From: JAJTFA01 sp044351265
GTDB lineage: Bacteria > Bacteroidota > Bacteroidia > UKL13-3
DNA: 64,000 bases
Direction: 5' to 3'
Assembly: GCA_044351265.1 (NCBI GenBank)
Contig: JBILGC010000005.1
Coordinates: 15,716-79,715 of the forward strand
Shown here: positions 37,802-46,866 of the stretch, one piece after another
How the letters are laid out: each line of letters opens with the position of its first letter
How positions within the stretch are numbered: position 1 is the stretch's first letter
The notes under the pieces: model-generated
The model's input: the letters and a program-made list of their open reading frames with translations, nothing else
Databases searched by the model: none
Told to the model about the DNA's origin: nothing
Program-made: the position numbers and the translations under genes

Positions 37802-38314
37802 CTATTTAATCTCCAGACACATCATATAGTCTTTGCAAAGCCTCTCGCCCAGTTGAAAACTCCTTTCACCAAAAACGGTGAATCCATTTTTCTCATAAAA
37901 CTTTACTGCGCGTATATTCTCCTTCCACACACCTAAAAAAAGGCAATCAAAATTATATTGTGTGGCATGGGCAATGGCTTTATCCATTAACAATTGCCCG
38001 GCATGCTTGCCAAAGTAATTTTGTTGTACATAAATCTTTTCAAGCTCAATGCATCTTCCCTCTAATCCATCATAAGGTATATTGGCAATGAGTTTAATAT
38101 AACCAACGGGAGCAACATCTTCTTCGCAGAGATAATAGGTAATGTCAGGCGTATTCAAGTTTTGTTCAATAGTCGAATGACTATATGCTTTTTGTATATA
38201 CGCCTGCATATCTTCTTCGGTATTATGAGGTCTGAAGGTATCATAAAAGGTTTGTCCACCAATTGCTGATAATGCAGCAGTGTCCTCTGCATTACATTTT
38301 CTTATGTTCAGCAT
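37802..38314 (-). CDS. GNAT-family N-acetyltransferase
   Basis: The 170-residue protein shows the GNAT fold: IRKCNAEDTAALSAIGGQTF at the N-terminus, the central strand YLCEEDVAPVGYIKL, ELEKIYVQQNYFGKHAGQLL (acetyl-CoA pyrophosphate loop Q/R-x-x-G-x-G/A equivalent QQNYFGKHAG) and the C-terminal NIRAVKFYEKNGFTVFGER. It would transfer an acetyl group from acetyl-CoA to an amine of a small molecule or protein; the substrate is unknown. Its start overlaps the upstream DUF1801 gene by 23 bases. Confidence 0.88.
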   Translation of the reverse strand: MLNIRKCNAEDTAALSAIGGQTFYDTFRPHNTEEDMQAYIQKAYSHSTIEQNLNTPDITYYLCEEDVAPVGYIKLIANIPYDGLEGRCIELEKIYVQQNYFGKHAGQLLMDKAIAHATQYNFDCLFLGVWKENIRAVKFYEKNGFTVFGERSFQLGERLCKDYMMCLEIK

Positions 38315-38684
38315 ATTTTGCAGCGCTTAGGTAATCTCTTATTTGCATCGCTCTTATAATATAGGTAGCCATCAGCTCAAGATCGGGAGTGTGATGTTCA
38401 AACAACTCCCAGTGCTTTACATGTGTCTGGCCCGCATCCGCCACAAGCATGTGTGTATCTTCTGTCAATAAATTTCCATTGCAGAAACCCAGTACCATCC
38501 TTTTCTTTTTAAACGTGCCCATATAAAGCATCATTCCTTTGTAGTCGAAAAAAGCAGTATTGTAGCGTATGGTTTCTTTAATTTCCGGAAAGGTAGAAAT
38601 CAGTTGTCTTACTTCCATGAATCGTTCTTTCATCCATTGCGGAAGTTGAGAAACATAATCATCAACGGAATAAAACCGAGTCAT
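38292..38684 (-). CDS. DUF1801 (YdhG-like) family protein
   Basis: A 130-residue soluble protein with the DUF1801 pattern: VDDYVSQLPQWMKERFMEVR, PEIKETIRYNTAFFDYKGMM, MLYMGTFKKKRMVLGFCNG and a C-terminal helix ELMATYIIRAMQIRD. The fold resembles the frataxin-like YdhG proteins, and its activity is not known. It is 23 bases overlapped with the GNAT gene and directly abuts the TPR lipoprotein gene, so these three with the epimerase form one compact minus-strand unit. Confidence 0.78.
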   Translation of the reverse strand: MTRFYSVDDYVSQLPQWMKERFMEVRQLISTFPEIKETIRYNTAFFDYKGMMLYMGTFKKKRMVLGFCNGNLLTEDTHMLVADAGQTHVKHWELFEHHTPDLELMATYIIRAMQIRDYLSAAKYAEHKKM

Positions 38685-39371
38685 TTACTTTCTTGAGAAA
38701 ATCAAATCCAGGTTTCTTTTAGGCATGGCAAAATCCGGATAAATCTCAAGGGCTTTAAAGTAGCATTCCTTTGCCTTGTCGATGTTTTTTTGCTGCATAT
38801 AAACAAAGCCCAGCATATTCCAGGCTGCAGCTTCAACAGGAACCATTTGTTTAGTGCGTTCATCTGCAAAAACTTCAAGCGTTTCTTTGCTGCCTTTATA
38901 GTTTGCCAAAATATTATCAATGGTTTGGCGAGCATCCTTCAGGTTGCCGGTAGCTACCTGAATTGATGCAATCTGAGCCATGTATTGAACCTTACCGGTT
39001 GATTTATATAGGTTGCTTAGCAAATTAAATTGCTCTTCTACCTCACCTGTTTCCTGCAGGCAAATTAATTTTATATTCAGAAATTTCTCATCGGTGGGAT
39101 AGCGCTTTAAACTTTCATTAACCGATGCAAGGCAAGCCTGAACATTGTTTACAGCTCCAAACAATTCAGGCAGTGAGTCGCGCAGCCCATTGGTTGAGTC
39201 AGAAAGTAAAATGAGCTGTATTGCTGATATAGCAGTTTGATAATCTTTCATTGCCATACTTTTTTCGTATAGCTTTTTATAATCGACACCATTATCTGCT
39301 CCTGAATTAGTTGAAGGTTTACAGGCAAAAAACAAGGCAATTGCAACAAAAGGAATAATCAGTCTTTTCAT
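38685..39371 (-). CDS. TPR-repeat lipoprotein
   Basis: The 228-residue protein has a lipoprotein signal (MKRLIIPFVAIALFFACKP, lipobox with Cys at residue 17). About four tetratricopeptide repeats follow, including KLYEKSMAMKDYQTAISAI, MLGFVYMQQKNIDKAKECYF and KALEIYPDFAMPKRNLDLIF. TPR arrays bind other proteins; the partner is unknown. The start shares one base with the stop of the epimerase gene (TAATG), and the stop is directly followed by the DUF1801 start, so co-translation is likely. Confidence 0.82.
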   Translation of the reverse strand: MKRLIIPFVAIALFFACKPSTNSGADNGVDYKKLYEKSMAMKDYQTAISAIQLILLSDSTNGLRDSLPELFGAVNNVQACLASVNESLKRYPTDEKFLNIKLICLQETGEVEEQFNLLSNLYKSTGKVQYMAQIASIQVATGNLKDARQTIDNILANYKGSKETLEVFADERTKQMVPVEAAAWNMLGFVYMQQKNIDKAKECYFKALEIYPDFAMPKRNLDLIFSRK

Positions 39372-40402
39372 TATTGATGTTCTTTAAATTGTTTTATTTC
39401 TTGGCAAATGTAAGCAAGTGTTTCATTTATTGGGGTGAATTTAAAGTCTGTTTTTGTTTCAATCTTCTTTCCGCTATAATAATATGCTTTTAAAGATGTT
39501 CGGGCAGTTTCACGGGTTATTGCAGGCTTTTTCCCAGTAGCCAGATATTTTAAATAATCTGCTGCTACTGCAAGTTTTGCAATAAAGGGTGTTACGCAGA
39601 TTTTTGGTTTCTTTTTTTGTAGCAAGGTTGCTGTGGTATCCAAAAAATCCTTCATGCATAAATTATCTGATACCAACACATAACGTTCGCCAAATTTTTT
39701 TTGTTCAGTTAGAACCAGCATGGCTTTAGCTACATCATTCACATCTACATAGCCGTTTACACCGGTAGTATAAAATGGCATGCCATTCCAAACCAAATCA
39801 AACAATTTGCAGGAGCCTTTATACCAGCTTCCTGCACCTAAAATAACACCCGGGTTTACCACTACCACTTGCAAACCTTCTTCCATGCCACGCCACACTT
39901 CCATCTCTGCTTTGTATTTGCTAACAGCATAGTTGCTATTTTCATTAGAGTTTATCCATTTAGACTGCTCATCAATTAATGTCCCTGCTTTTGCTCTTCC
40001 GAGCGCTGCTATAGAGCTTACATGACATAACTGCTTAACACTGCAGATTAGTGCTGTATTTACAACATTGGTTGTTCCTTCAACGTTTGTAAGCATCATG
40101 GCATCGCGGTCTTTTTGTAAAAATGAAACCATGGCTGCACAATGGTAAACTGTATCAACTCCATCAAAGGCTTTAGTAAGTGCCGGAACATCCATAATAT
40201 CTGCATCCAGCCATTGAAGATGAAGCATTAACTCTTTTTTCTGCTCAGGCGTACGGGTTTTAAAAAATAATGCTGCTATGTATTCAAACTCAGCTAATGA
40301 AGATTGGGCACGTTTTAATGCACGCACATTTTTACCTGCCTGCAATAAGTGGCAAACAACGTGTGCGCCCAAAAATCCTGTGGCTCCGGTTACTGCTATC
40401 AA
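39371..40402 (-). CDS. NAD(P)-dependent epimerase/dehydratase (extended SDR), TTG start
   Basis: The 343-residue protein starts at TTG and gives MIAVTGATGFLGAHVV, the Rossmann TGxxGxxG motif; an in-frame TAA lies a few codons upstream, so no ATG start is possible without losing it. NYAVSKYKAEMEV carries the catalytic YxxxK, and VVVNPGVILGAG follows. The family includes dihydroflavonol-4-reductase-like and 3-beta-hydroxysteroid dehydrogenase-like enzymes. The substrate is not determinable. It heads the compact minus-strand unit with the TPR, DUF1801 and GNAT genes and is divergent from the arginase-like gene. Confidence 0.88.
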   Translation of the reverse strand: MIAVTGATGFLGAHVVCHLLQAGKNVRALKRAQSSLAEFEYIAALFFKTRTPEQKKELMLHLQWLDADIMDVPALTKAFDGVDTVYHCAAMVSFLQKDRDAMMLTNVEGTTNVVNTALICSVKQLCHVSSIAALGRAKAGTLIDEQSKWINSNENSNYAVSKYKAEMEVWRGMEEGLQVVVVNPGVILGAGSWYKGSCKLFDLVWNGMPFYTTGVNGYVDVNDVAKAMLVLTEQKKFGERYVLVSDNLCMKDFLDTTATLLQKKKPKICVTPFIAKLAVAADYLKYLATGKKPAITRETARTSLKAYYYSGKKIETKTDFKFTPINETLAYICQEIKQFKEHQ

Positions 40403-40430
40403 GGTGTGGATATGTTAATTAAAGGCCGCT

Positions 40431-40438
40431 CAAAAATA
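40431..40438 (-). promoter_or_regulatory. Candidate -7 box (TATTTTTG) for the epimerase unit
   Basis: The minus-strand octamer matches TAnnTTTG and ends 28 bases before the TTG start at 40402. It adjoins CTATTTTG on the plus strand (40441-40448) in a near-palindromic arrangement, so the 66-base gap probably carries back-to-back promoters for both divergent genes. Confidence 0.4.
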
Positions 40439-40468
40439 GGCTATTTTGTGGTGTTCATTTCTATAAGT

Positions 40469-41635
40469 ATGCAATTAGCTGATTTTTTAACACCTGTGCA
40501 GGAATCCGTGTTTGGCAGCATGGCAGATAGCTCACCGAAAACCATGATTAATGTGGCAGATGTATTTGTAAAACAATTGCCCGATTTGGAAGGTGCACAT
40601 TTGGCTATTGTTGGTGTGCAAGAGGATCGCATGGCCGAGGCGCATCAAGGCGCTGCTATGTCGCCCGATGCAATCCGAACTTATTTTTATCAGCTGGTGC
40701 AGCCTAAGTTTGAAGTGAAGCTAATTGACCTTGGAAATATTAAAGGTGGCAGCACGGTAAATGATACCTTATTTGCATTGAATGAAGTGGTATCTTACCT
40801 GCTCGATAGAAAAATTATTCCCATTATTCTTGGCGGTACACAGGATTTAGCTTATGCCCAACACACCGCTTATCAGGGCAAAAGGCCAAATTTACAATTG
40901 GCTGTATGTGATTCGCGTTTTGATTTAAAACAAAATGATATCAATCCTTTTGCATCTAATTACCTATATAAGATCATTGCGCATCAGCCCAACTATCTTT
41001 TTAATATTGTGCATATAGCCAATCAGAATTATTTTATAGAGCAGGAAAGTTTTGAAGCATTTGAGCGTATGAATTTCGACTCGCATAGGTTGGGTAGCAT
41101 CAAAGGTAAAACTGCAGAAACAGAACCTTTGCTGCGCAATGCAGATGCGTTTGTTTTTAGCATGAACAGTGTTCGTGCTTCTGATTGCCCTGCATCCATT
41201 GAGGCTAACCCCAATGGATTATTTGGTGAAGAAGCTTGTCAGATTATGCGATACGCAGGTATGGGTAATGAACTAACCAGTGTAGGTATTTATGATATGA
41301 ATGCAGCTAAAGATACGGATGGCCGAAGTGCTAAATTGGTTTCTCAAATGATTTGGTATTTTATTGAAGGATTTTATCACCGTAGAAATGAATATCCGCT
41401 TCCTGAAAGCAAGGATTATATGATTTATCGGATGGCATTAAAAAACAACCATTACGAAATTGTATTTTACAAACACATGCTAAGTAATCGCTGGTGGATG
41501 GAGGTGCCATATCCTAAAGAGCGCTCTAACCAAAAGGGATCATTCATGGTGCCCTGCAGCTATGATGATTATGAAGCGGCACAAAATGATGAAATACCCG
41601 ATAGGTGGATGAAAGCGTATCAGAAGTTGTTATAA
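40469..41635 (+). CDS. Arginase/formimidoylglutamase-fold protein with degenerate metal site
   Basis: The ATG at 40469 gives 388 residues; the frame extends 120 bases further upstream but that part crosses the promoter region. The ureohydrolase fold is recognisable from HLAIVGVQEDRMAEAHQGA, MSPDAIRTYFYQL, IPIILGGTQDLAYA, LAVCDSRFDLKQ and VFSMNSVRASDCP. The canonical ligands GGDH, DAHxD and SxDxD read GGTQ (122-125), DSRFD (148-152) and SMNSV (231-235). Most dimanganese ligands are thus lost. Bacteroidota homologues are usually named formimidoylglutamase, but catalysis is doubtful for this one. No histidine-degradation genes are nearby. Confidence 0.8.
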   Translation: MQLADFLTPVQESVFGSMADSSPKTMINVADVFVKQLPDLEGAHLAIVGVQEDRMAEAHQGAAMSPDAIRTYFYQLVQPKFEVKLIDLGNIKGGSTVNDTLFALNEVVSYLLDRKIIPIILGGTQDLAYAQHTAYQGKRPNLQLAVCDSRFDLKQNDINPFASNYLYKIIAHQPNYLFNIVHIANQNYFIEQESFEAFERMNFDSHRLGSIKGKTAETEPLLRNADAFVFSMNSVRASDCPASIEANPNGLFGEEACQIMRYAGMGNELTSVGIYDMNAAKDTDGRSAKLVSQMIWYFIEGFYHRRNEYPLPESKDYMIYRMALKNNHYEIVFYKHMLSNRWWMEVPYPKERSNQKGSFMVPCSYDDYEAAQNDEIPDRWMKAYQKLL

Positions 41636-41806
41636 GGAAAGACCGCTTCGCTGGGAGCGGAAAGAAGTGAGAGACGAGAAGCGAGATGGAATGTTGTGTA
41701 ATGATTTTAAAATGTTAAGTCAGTCAACTTATAAACTGCTCAACTTTATAAAACCACAAAACCAATTTTCTAATCTTCCAAGAAACCTAACTCAGTCCCG
41801 TTCAGC

Positions 41807-43648
41807 CTACTCCACTGTAACGGATTTAGCCAAGTTACGAGGTTGATCCACATTACAACCACGCATCACTGCGATATGGTAAGATAACAATTGAAGCGGT
41901 ATGGTAGCCAACAGAGGTAACATGGCTTCTTCACATTGCGGAATATGGATGATGTAATCGGCATGATCTTTAATATGTTCATCGCCTTTGGTCGAAATAG
42001 CAATTACCTTGCCCTTGCGCGCACGCACTTCCTGTATATTGCTGATTACTTTTTCGTAATTGCTGTGTTGGGTGGCAATAACCACTACAGGCATTTCTTC
42101 ATCAATCAGTGCAATTGGTCCATGCTTCATTTCAGCTGCAGGATATCCTTCAGCATGTATATAAGAAATTTCTTTCAGTTTAAGTGCGCCTTCCAGTGCA
42201 ATGGGGAAGCCATATCCACGGCCAAGATACAAGGCGTTACTTGCGTCCTTAAATTGTTCTGCAATACCTTTGATATAATCGTTCGATTTCAGTGTTTCTT
42301 CAACCTTTGCCGGAATGGTTTCCAGTTCGGTTAATAATTCGCGCAAGCGTTGTGTAGAGATGGTGCCTTTCTTTTGAGCAATGGAAAGTGCAATTAGAAT
42401 GAGTGCGGTAACCTGTGCTGTAAAAGCTTTGGTAGATGCCACTCCAATTTCAGGTCCTGCATGTGTATAAGCCCCTGCATCAGTCATGCGTGGTATAGAA
42501 GAACCTACAACATTGCAAATGCCAAAAATGGTTGCACCTTTTTGTTTGGCCAGCTCTAGTGCAGCAAGCGTATCAGCTGTTTCTCCGGATTGCGAAATTG
42601 CAATAACAAAATCATGCTCATCAATAACCGGGTTTCTGTAACGAAACTCAGATGCATACTCAACTTCTACTGGAATACGTGCAAAGTCTTCAAATAAATA
42701 TTCACCAACGAGGCCTGCGTGCCATGATGTACCACAACCAACTATAATGATTCGCTTAATATTTTTCAGTTTGTCTTCAAACTTATCAATACCGGCCATG
42801 GTTATCATGCCTTCATTGATGTGTATGCGGCCGCGGAAAGAATCTTGAATAGAACGGGGCTGCTCATAAATTTCTTTCATCATAAAATGATCAAAGCCGC
42901 CTTTTTCAATACTTTCTAAGTTTATTTCTAGTTCGTGTATGTAAGGTGTTTTAATGGTATTGTCAATGGTTTTAACGGTGAAGTTTTTACCTTCCACAAT
43001 CACAATTTCACCATCATTTAAGTACACCACGTTGCGTGTGTATTCAACAATGGGTGTTGCATCAGAGGCAATAAAATATTCTCCCTCACCAACACCTACT
43101 ACCATAGGGCTTCCTTTGCGTGCACCAATTAGATAGTTTGGGTCTTTTTTAGATAAGATAACAATTGCATAAGCACCAATTACTTGTGTGAGTGCCATAC
43201 GCACAGCTTCTTCAAATCCCACATTGTTTTTATTGTGCACCTCTTCAATAAGGTGAATTAAAACTTCAGTATCAGTTTCAGATTTAAACTCATGACCGCG
43301 CTCTTTAAGCGCTTGTTTTAATGACGCATAGTTTTCTATAATTCCATTATGAATAATGGCAAACTCTCCATTTTGCGATAAATGGGGATGCGCATTTACG
43401 TCATTTGGAGCACCGTGAGTAGCCCATCTGGTATGTCCCATGCCGGTTGAAGCAAACTTGGCACTGCTATCAATTGTTTGTTCAAGGTCGGCTACTTTGC
43501 CGCTCTTTTTAAAAATTTGTAAATTTTTTTCAGGGGTAAGCAATGCAACACCGGCACTGTCATAACCTCTGTATTCTAGCCTTTTCAGACCTTTAATAAT
43601 AATGGGTAAGGCCTCTCTGTGGCCAAGGTAAGCTACTATTCCGCACAT
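41807..43648 (-). CDS. glmS: Glutamine--fructose-6-phosphate aminotransferase (isomerizing)
   Basis: The 613-residue protein is full length. Its N-terminal glutaminase domain starts MCGIVAYLG with the nucleophile Cys2 and includes GHTRWATHG and HNGIIENY. Two SIS domains follow (from about 285) with GCGTSWHAGLVGEY, ISQSGETADTLAAL and GYPAAEMKHGPIALI; the C-terminus ends QPRNLAKSVTVE, the family signature. It makes glucosamine 6-phosphate for peptidoglycan and LPS. It is the last gene of the minus-strand run that starts with the half-length starch synthase, 15 bases after the DAHP synthase gene. Confidence 0.97.
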   Translation of the reverse strand: MCGIVAYLGHREALPIIIKGLKRLEYRGYDSAGVALLTPEKNLQIFKKSGKVADLEQTIDSSAKFASTGMGHTRWATHGAPNDVNAHPHLSQNGEFAIIHNGIIENYASLKQALKERGHEFKSETDTEVLIHLIEEVHNKNNVGFEEAVRMALTQVIGAYAIVILSKKDPNYLIGARKGSPMVVGVGEGEYFIASDATPIVEYTRNVVYLNDGEIVIVEGKNFTVKTIDNTIKTPYIHELEINLESIEKGGFDHFMMKEIYEQPRSIQDSFRGRIHINEGMITMAGIDKFEDKLKNIKRIIIVGCGTSWHAGLVGEYLFEDFARIPVEVEYASEFRYRNPVIDEHDFVIAISQSGETADTLAALELAKQKGATIFGICNVVGSSIPRMTDAGAYTHAGPEIGVASTKAFTAQVTALILIALSIAQKKGTISTQRLRELLTELETIPAKVEETLKSNDYIKGIAEQFKDASNALYLGRGYGFPIALEGALKLKEISYIHAEGYPAAEMKHGPIALIDEEMPVVVIATQHSNYEKVISNIQEVRARKGKVIAISTKGDEHIKDHADYIIHIPQCEEAMLPLLATIPLQLLSYHIAVMRGCNVDQPRNLAKSVTVE

Positions 43649-43663
43649 ATTAATTCAAAAATA

Positions 43664-44695
43664 CTAGAAAGATTGTAGTTTAAAAACTGATTCCTGATCT
43701 GAAGAAAAGGACTTGATGCATTCTCTGATGGCTTCAACTTTAGAGGCAATGCTTTTAAAGTTGTCAAATGAAATAGCTTGATACTCATCCGACAAGGCCT
43801 TTGAAGGATTTGGGTGCACTTCAATAAGCAGCCCGTTGGCACCTGCTGCAACAGCAGCAAGTGATAAGGCTTCTACACGAGATGCTTGCCCTGTACCATG
43901 ACTTGGATCTGCAATAATAGGCAGGTGACTTAGTTCCTTAATCAAAGGAATTACGCCCACATCCATTACGTTGCGGGTGGCATTATCAAAACTCCTGATG
44001 CCTCTTTCACATAATATAACTTTATCGTTTCCTCCGCTTAGAATATATTCTGCAGCCAGCAGCCATTCATTTACACGCGCATGCATGCCTCGTTTTAGTA
44101 AAATGGGCTTATCAATTTTACCTAATTCATCAAGTAAAGAAAAGTTATGCATGTTGCGGCTACCCACTTGTAAAATATCGGTATACTCATAAACCTCTTC
44201 CAATAAGGAGAGATCCATGATTTCTGTTACCACACGCAAATCATATTTATCTGCAGATTTTCTGATTAGCTTCAATCCATCAAGTCCTAATCCCCTAAAT
44301 GAATATGGAGAAGTGCGCGGCTTGTAGGCGCCACCTCTTATAAATTTAACACCAAGTGATGCAAGGAAAGCTGCAGTTTCTTCAATTTGTGATTCGGTTT
44401 CAATGGAGCAGGGCCCTGCCATCATTTGAAAAGACTGATTGCTAATGTTTGCTCCCTTTACATCAAACGAAGTATGTTTTTTAAATTGAATGGATGCAAG
44501 CTGATAAGGAGTATCGGTTTCTGTTATGTGTTCAATGCAGGATTCGTTCTTAAGAAAAGCAGAGTCGTTAAGTTTTGGAAGAACAATCAGGTTTTTTGCT
44601 TCAACCCATTTATAAGAGGTGTGCAGAGATTCCAATTTTTTCAGGAGTTCTTGCTTTTGCGTTTCCGTGCTCTTATGTTTTAATTGAATAATCAC
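43664..44695 (-). CDS. aroF: 3-deoxy-7-phosphoheptulonate (DAHP) synthase, type I-beta with N-terminal ACT/ferredoxin-like domain
   Basis: The 343-residue protein starts at GTG. Residues 1-70 form a ferredoxin-like regulatory domain (MIIQLKHKSTETQKQELLKK), and the TIM barrel has MMAGPCSIETESQIEETAAF, FIRGGAYKPRTSPYSFRG, GSRNMHNFSLL, LLKRGMHARVNEWLLAAEYI and ADPSHGTGQ. These are the PEP, erythrose 4-phosphate and metal-binding segments of the Thermotoga/Bacillus-like enzymes. It catalyses the first step of aromatic amino-acid synthesis, and chorismate made from it also feeds the menF gene product. It lies between the DUF4270 and glmS genes with 1- and 15-base gaps. Confidence 0.95.
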   Translation of the reverse strand: MIIQLKHKSTETQKQELLKKLESLHTSYKWVEAKNLIVLPKLNDSAFLKNESCIEHITETDTPYQLASIQFKKHTSFDVKGANISNQSFQMMAGPCSIETESQIEETAAFLASLGVKFIRGGAYKPRTSPYSFRGLGLDGLKLIRKSADKYDLRVVTEIMDLSLLEEVYEYTDILQVGSRNMHNFSLLDELGKIDKPILLKRGMHARVNEWLLAAEYILSGGNDKVILCERGIRSFDNATRNVMDVGVIPLIKELSHLPIIADPSHGTGQASRVEALSLAAVAAGANGLLIEVHPNPSKALSDEYQAISFDNFKSIASKVEAIRECIKSFSSDQESVFKLQSF

Positions 44696-44696
44696 C

Positions 44697-46052
44697 TTAT
44701 TTAATAACAGTATAAGTTAGTTTAAGTTTCACTTTGTGATTCGTTTGGTCTGTATCCAAAATAGCACGTGCTGCTGTAAGCGGGTTATCGGCTGGCACAA
44801 TCAGATTCAAACCATAGTTTACATTGCGATTTCTTTGCTTGTATTCGGATAACACGTATTGTAAATGTCGTATAATATTAAATTTATATTCACCTGTTGT
44901 TTCGTTGTATTGGCCTCCATAGTAAGATGCCCCAAGTGTTTGGTCAAGCAAAAAGTCGTTTCGGCCCAAGGAGTCGCAAGAAAGCAGTCTGAGTTCTGAA
45001 GGCTTGGTAAAAGGGGCTACAGATGAGCCTGACTTTAGCGTAAAAATAATCTCTGCACTGCTAATGGCAATGTTCTGATTCTTTACATAATCAAACAAAT
45101 GAGGTATTAATATTCTGGTTTTAATACCGCCTGCAGGTTGGCAATACGTGGTATTTTGATGGGTGCCATGCATCACAGGTAGTAGGTTTATTCCCGGCTT
45201 ATGAACATGCTCATATCTATTGGCTTTCACATCAGCCCTAAATGCAAAATCAACTTTTGTGTTGTTATGGTAAATTACCAAAGCAGAAAGGCCGCTTCTG
45301 GGGTCAACTGTTATTAAGGCTCCTTCGCCACCTGCCAAAAACGGATTGTCAGGCACGAGAATAAATCCTTTAAAAGCTTTCTGAAAAGATGCATTATTTA
45401 TAAAATGTGAGGCGGCTTCAGCATTATTTAGCTTGTTTATAAAACTACTGTCTGTTATGGTAATGCGAATATGGCCCGGCAGTTTGCTGTTAGTTGTTTT
45501 TATGCTATCAGTTAACGCTTGGGCGCTTCCCTCCCAAAACCCAAGTGGTTTATTTTTATCAAACGTATAGTTTCTGTTAGAAAAATAAGTTGAATCGATA
45601 TACAAGTCCTCATTAAGTTCATAGAGCACCATTTTCTGAACCGTTTCTTTATTGCCATGAAAATAAATGGGAGAGTTAATAATAGCCAACTGCAGCACTG
45701 CAGAGTCTACTTTTATTCCGGTGCCAAATGAGAATTGATTTTTAGGTAACGTAAACTGACCAATATAGGAAGCACGGGTTAGTCCCATTTCAGGATCGTG
45801 CATTTCGCCTGCAAAAAAATAGCTTAGCGCATTTCTTGACCTGTATGTTGCTACTGAATCATGACGTGTACTAAAGGTAATCAGTGTTGTGGTATCAATA
45901 CCATCAGCTAAATCAAGCGGATTTCTTTTAGCCAGAAAATCTGCACCAACAGTATCTTCATGTTTGCGGCAGGAAAAGAGTAGAGCAAAAACGATGAGAA
46001 GCGGTAGAAGATGGCTTAAGGTTTTAGTTTTGGCTTTTGAGCAGATTGTCAT
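44697..46052 (-). CDS. DUF4270 family lipoprotein
   Basis: The chosen ATG gives 451 residues with a lipoprotein signal (hydrophobic run LLPLLIVFALLFSC, Cys at residue 28). An earlier ATG at 46106 would make an overlong signal. The mature part starts RKHEDTVGADFLAKRNPLDL and contains DSAVLQLAIINSPIYFHGNK and DFAFRADVKANRYEHVH, typical of the DUF4270 family found only in Bacteroidota. No catalytic motif is seen. It overlaps the starch synthase-like gene by 29 bases. A position beside such a gene is, as I recall, common in Flavobacteria too, but its job there is unknown. Confidence 0.85.
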   Translation of the reverse strand: MTICSKAKTKTLSHLLPLLIVFALLFSCRKHEDTVGADFLAKRNPLDLADGIDTTTLITFSTRHDSVATYRSRNALSYFFAGEMHDPEMGLTRASYIGQFTLPKNQFSFGTGIKVDSAVLQLAIINSPIYFHGNKETVQKMVLYELNEDLYIDSTYFSNRNYTFDKNKPLGFWEGSAQALTDSIKTTNSKLPGHIRITITDSSFINKLNNAEAASHFINNASFQKAFKGFILVPDNPFLAGGEGALITVDPRSGLSALVIYHNNTKVDFAFRADVKANRYEHVHKPGINLLPVMHGTHQNTTYCQPAGGIKTRILIPHLFDYVKNQNIAISSAEIIFTLKSGSSVAPFTKPSELRLLSCDSLGRNDFLLDQTLGASYYGGQYNETTGEYKFNIIRHLQYVLSEYKQRNRNVNYGLNLIVPADNPLTAARAILDTDQTNHKVKLKLTYTVIK

Positions 46053-46839
46053 ATAGTTTGATATATGCATCAACGTAACCTTCTTCATTTTTGTGCTCAA
46101 TAACAATTTTCCCTTTTTGCTTTTTCATAAAACTAGCCACTTCCGGGTCAATATCAGGGCTGCATCTTACAACTGCATCAGCATGTGTTATACCTGATTT
46201 GTATAAATCTGAACACGAGGCTTCACTCAAGTTACTCATTTGTTTATTATCAATGCTATTAAGACTGGCTTTGCGTGCAAAATCTTTTCCGAAAGAAATA
46301 TCAAACTGATTTTCAAATACAGAGAAAACCACTTTAGCATTTCTGAAAACGGGCTCATCTTTGTAGATAGTCTTAAGATAAAGCGGTATTAGGCTGGTCA
46401 TCCAACCTTGGCAATGAATGATATCCGGTTGCCATCCTAATTTTTTTACGGTTTCCAAAGCACCTTTGCAGAAGAAAATAGTTCTCTCGTCATTGTCTCC
46501 AAAAAACTCATTATTCTCGTCAGTGTATACATGTTTACGATGGAAATAATCTTCATTATCAAGGAAATAAACCTGCATTTTAGCCTCAGGCAAAGAGGCC
46601 ACCTTAATGGTTAACGGATTGTCATTGTCATCAATGGTAATGTTTATTCCGGACAGCCTAACCACTTCATGCAGCCTGTTTCTTCTTTCGTTGATACATC
46701 CAAATCGGGGCATTAATACCCTAATTTCGTTGTCCTTCTCCTGAATGGCTTGTGGTAATCTTCTTGCTAGTTCTCCAACTGTGCTTACCTGAAGGTAAGG
46801 TGTCATTTCTGATGATATGAACAATATGCGTTTCTTTGT
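46024..46839 (-). CDS. Half-length glycogen/starch synthase-like protein (GT5 N-terminal domain only)
   Basis: The ATG at 46839 gives 271 residues starting MTKKRILFISSEMTPYLQVS. The N-terminal Rossmann-like domain of GT5 glycogen synthases is clear: VGELARRLPQAIQEKDNEIRV in place of the usual ADVVGALPKAL, then DDNDNPLTIKV and LGWQPDIIHCQGWMTSLIPLY. The C-terminal GT-B domain that binds ADP-glucose (about 200 residues) is entirely missing, with a stop codon and an overlapping next gene instead. This is not a recent frameshift because no remnant of the C-terminal domain follows. Full glycogen synthesis is therefore unlikely. A regulatory or sugar-binding role is possible. Confidence 0.82.
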   Translation of the reverse strand, partial: TKKRILFISSEMTPYLQVSTVGELARRLPQAIQEKDNEIRVLMPRFGCINERRNRLHEVVRLSGINITIDDNDNPLTIKVASLPEAKMQVYFLDNEDYFHRKHVYTDENNEFFGDNDERTIFFCKGALETVKKLGWQPDIIHCQGWMTSLIPLYLKTIYKDEPVFRNAKVVFSVFENQFDISFGKDFARKASLNSIDNKQMSNLSEASCSDLYKSGITHADAVVRCSPDIDPEVASFMKKQKGKIVIEHKNEEGYVDAYIKLYDNLLKSQN

Positions 46840-46866
46840 CATAGCCAATGTGCTTAAAAAAGTATG

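Noticed and set aside
41643..41660. Small hairpin CCGCT...AGCGG after the arginase-like gene
   Set aside because: Five-base stem without a T tract. It could be part of a weak terminator for either convergent neighbour, but the evidence is too thin to list it.
41936..42334. 132-codon plus-strand open frame inside glmS
   Set aside because: Antisense to glmS, with a Phe/Cys-rich composition typical of a shadow.
46024..46839. Frameshifted full-length glycogen synthase
   Set aside because: No C-terminal GT-B sequence is found in any frame downstream, where the DUF4270 gene begins; the short form appears genuine.
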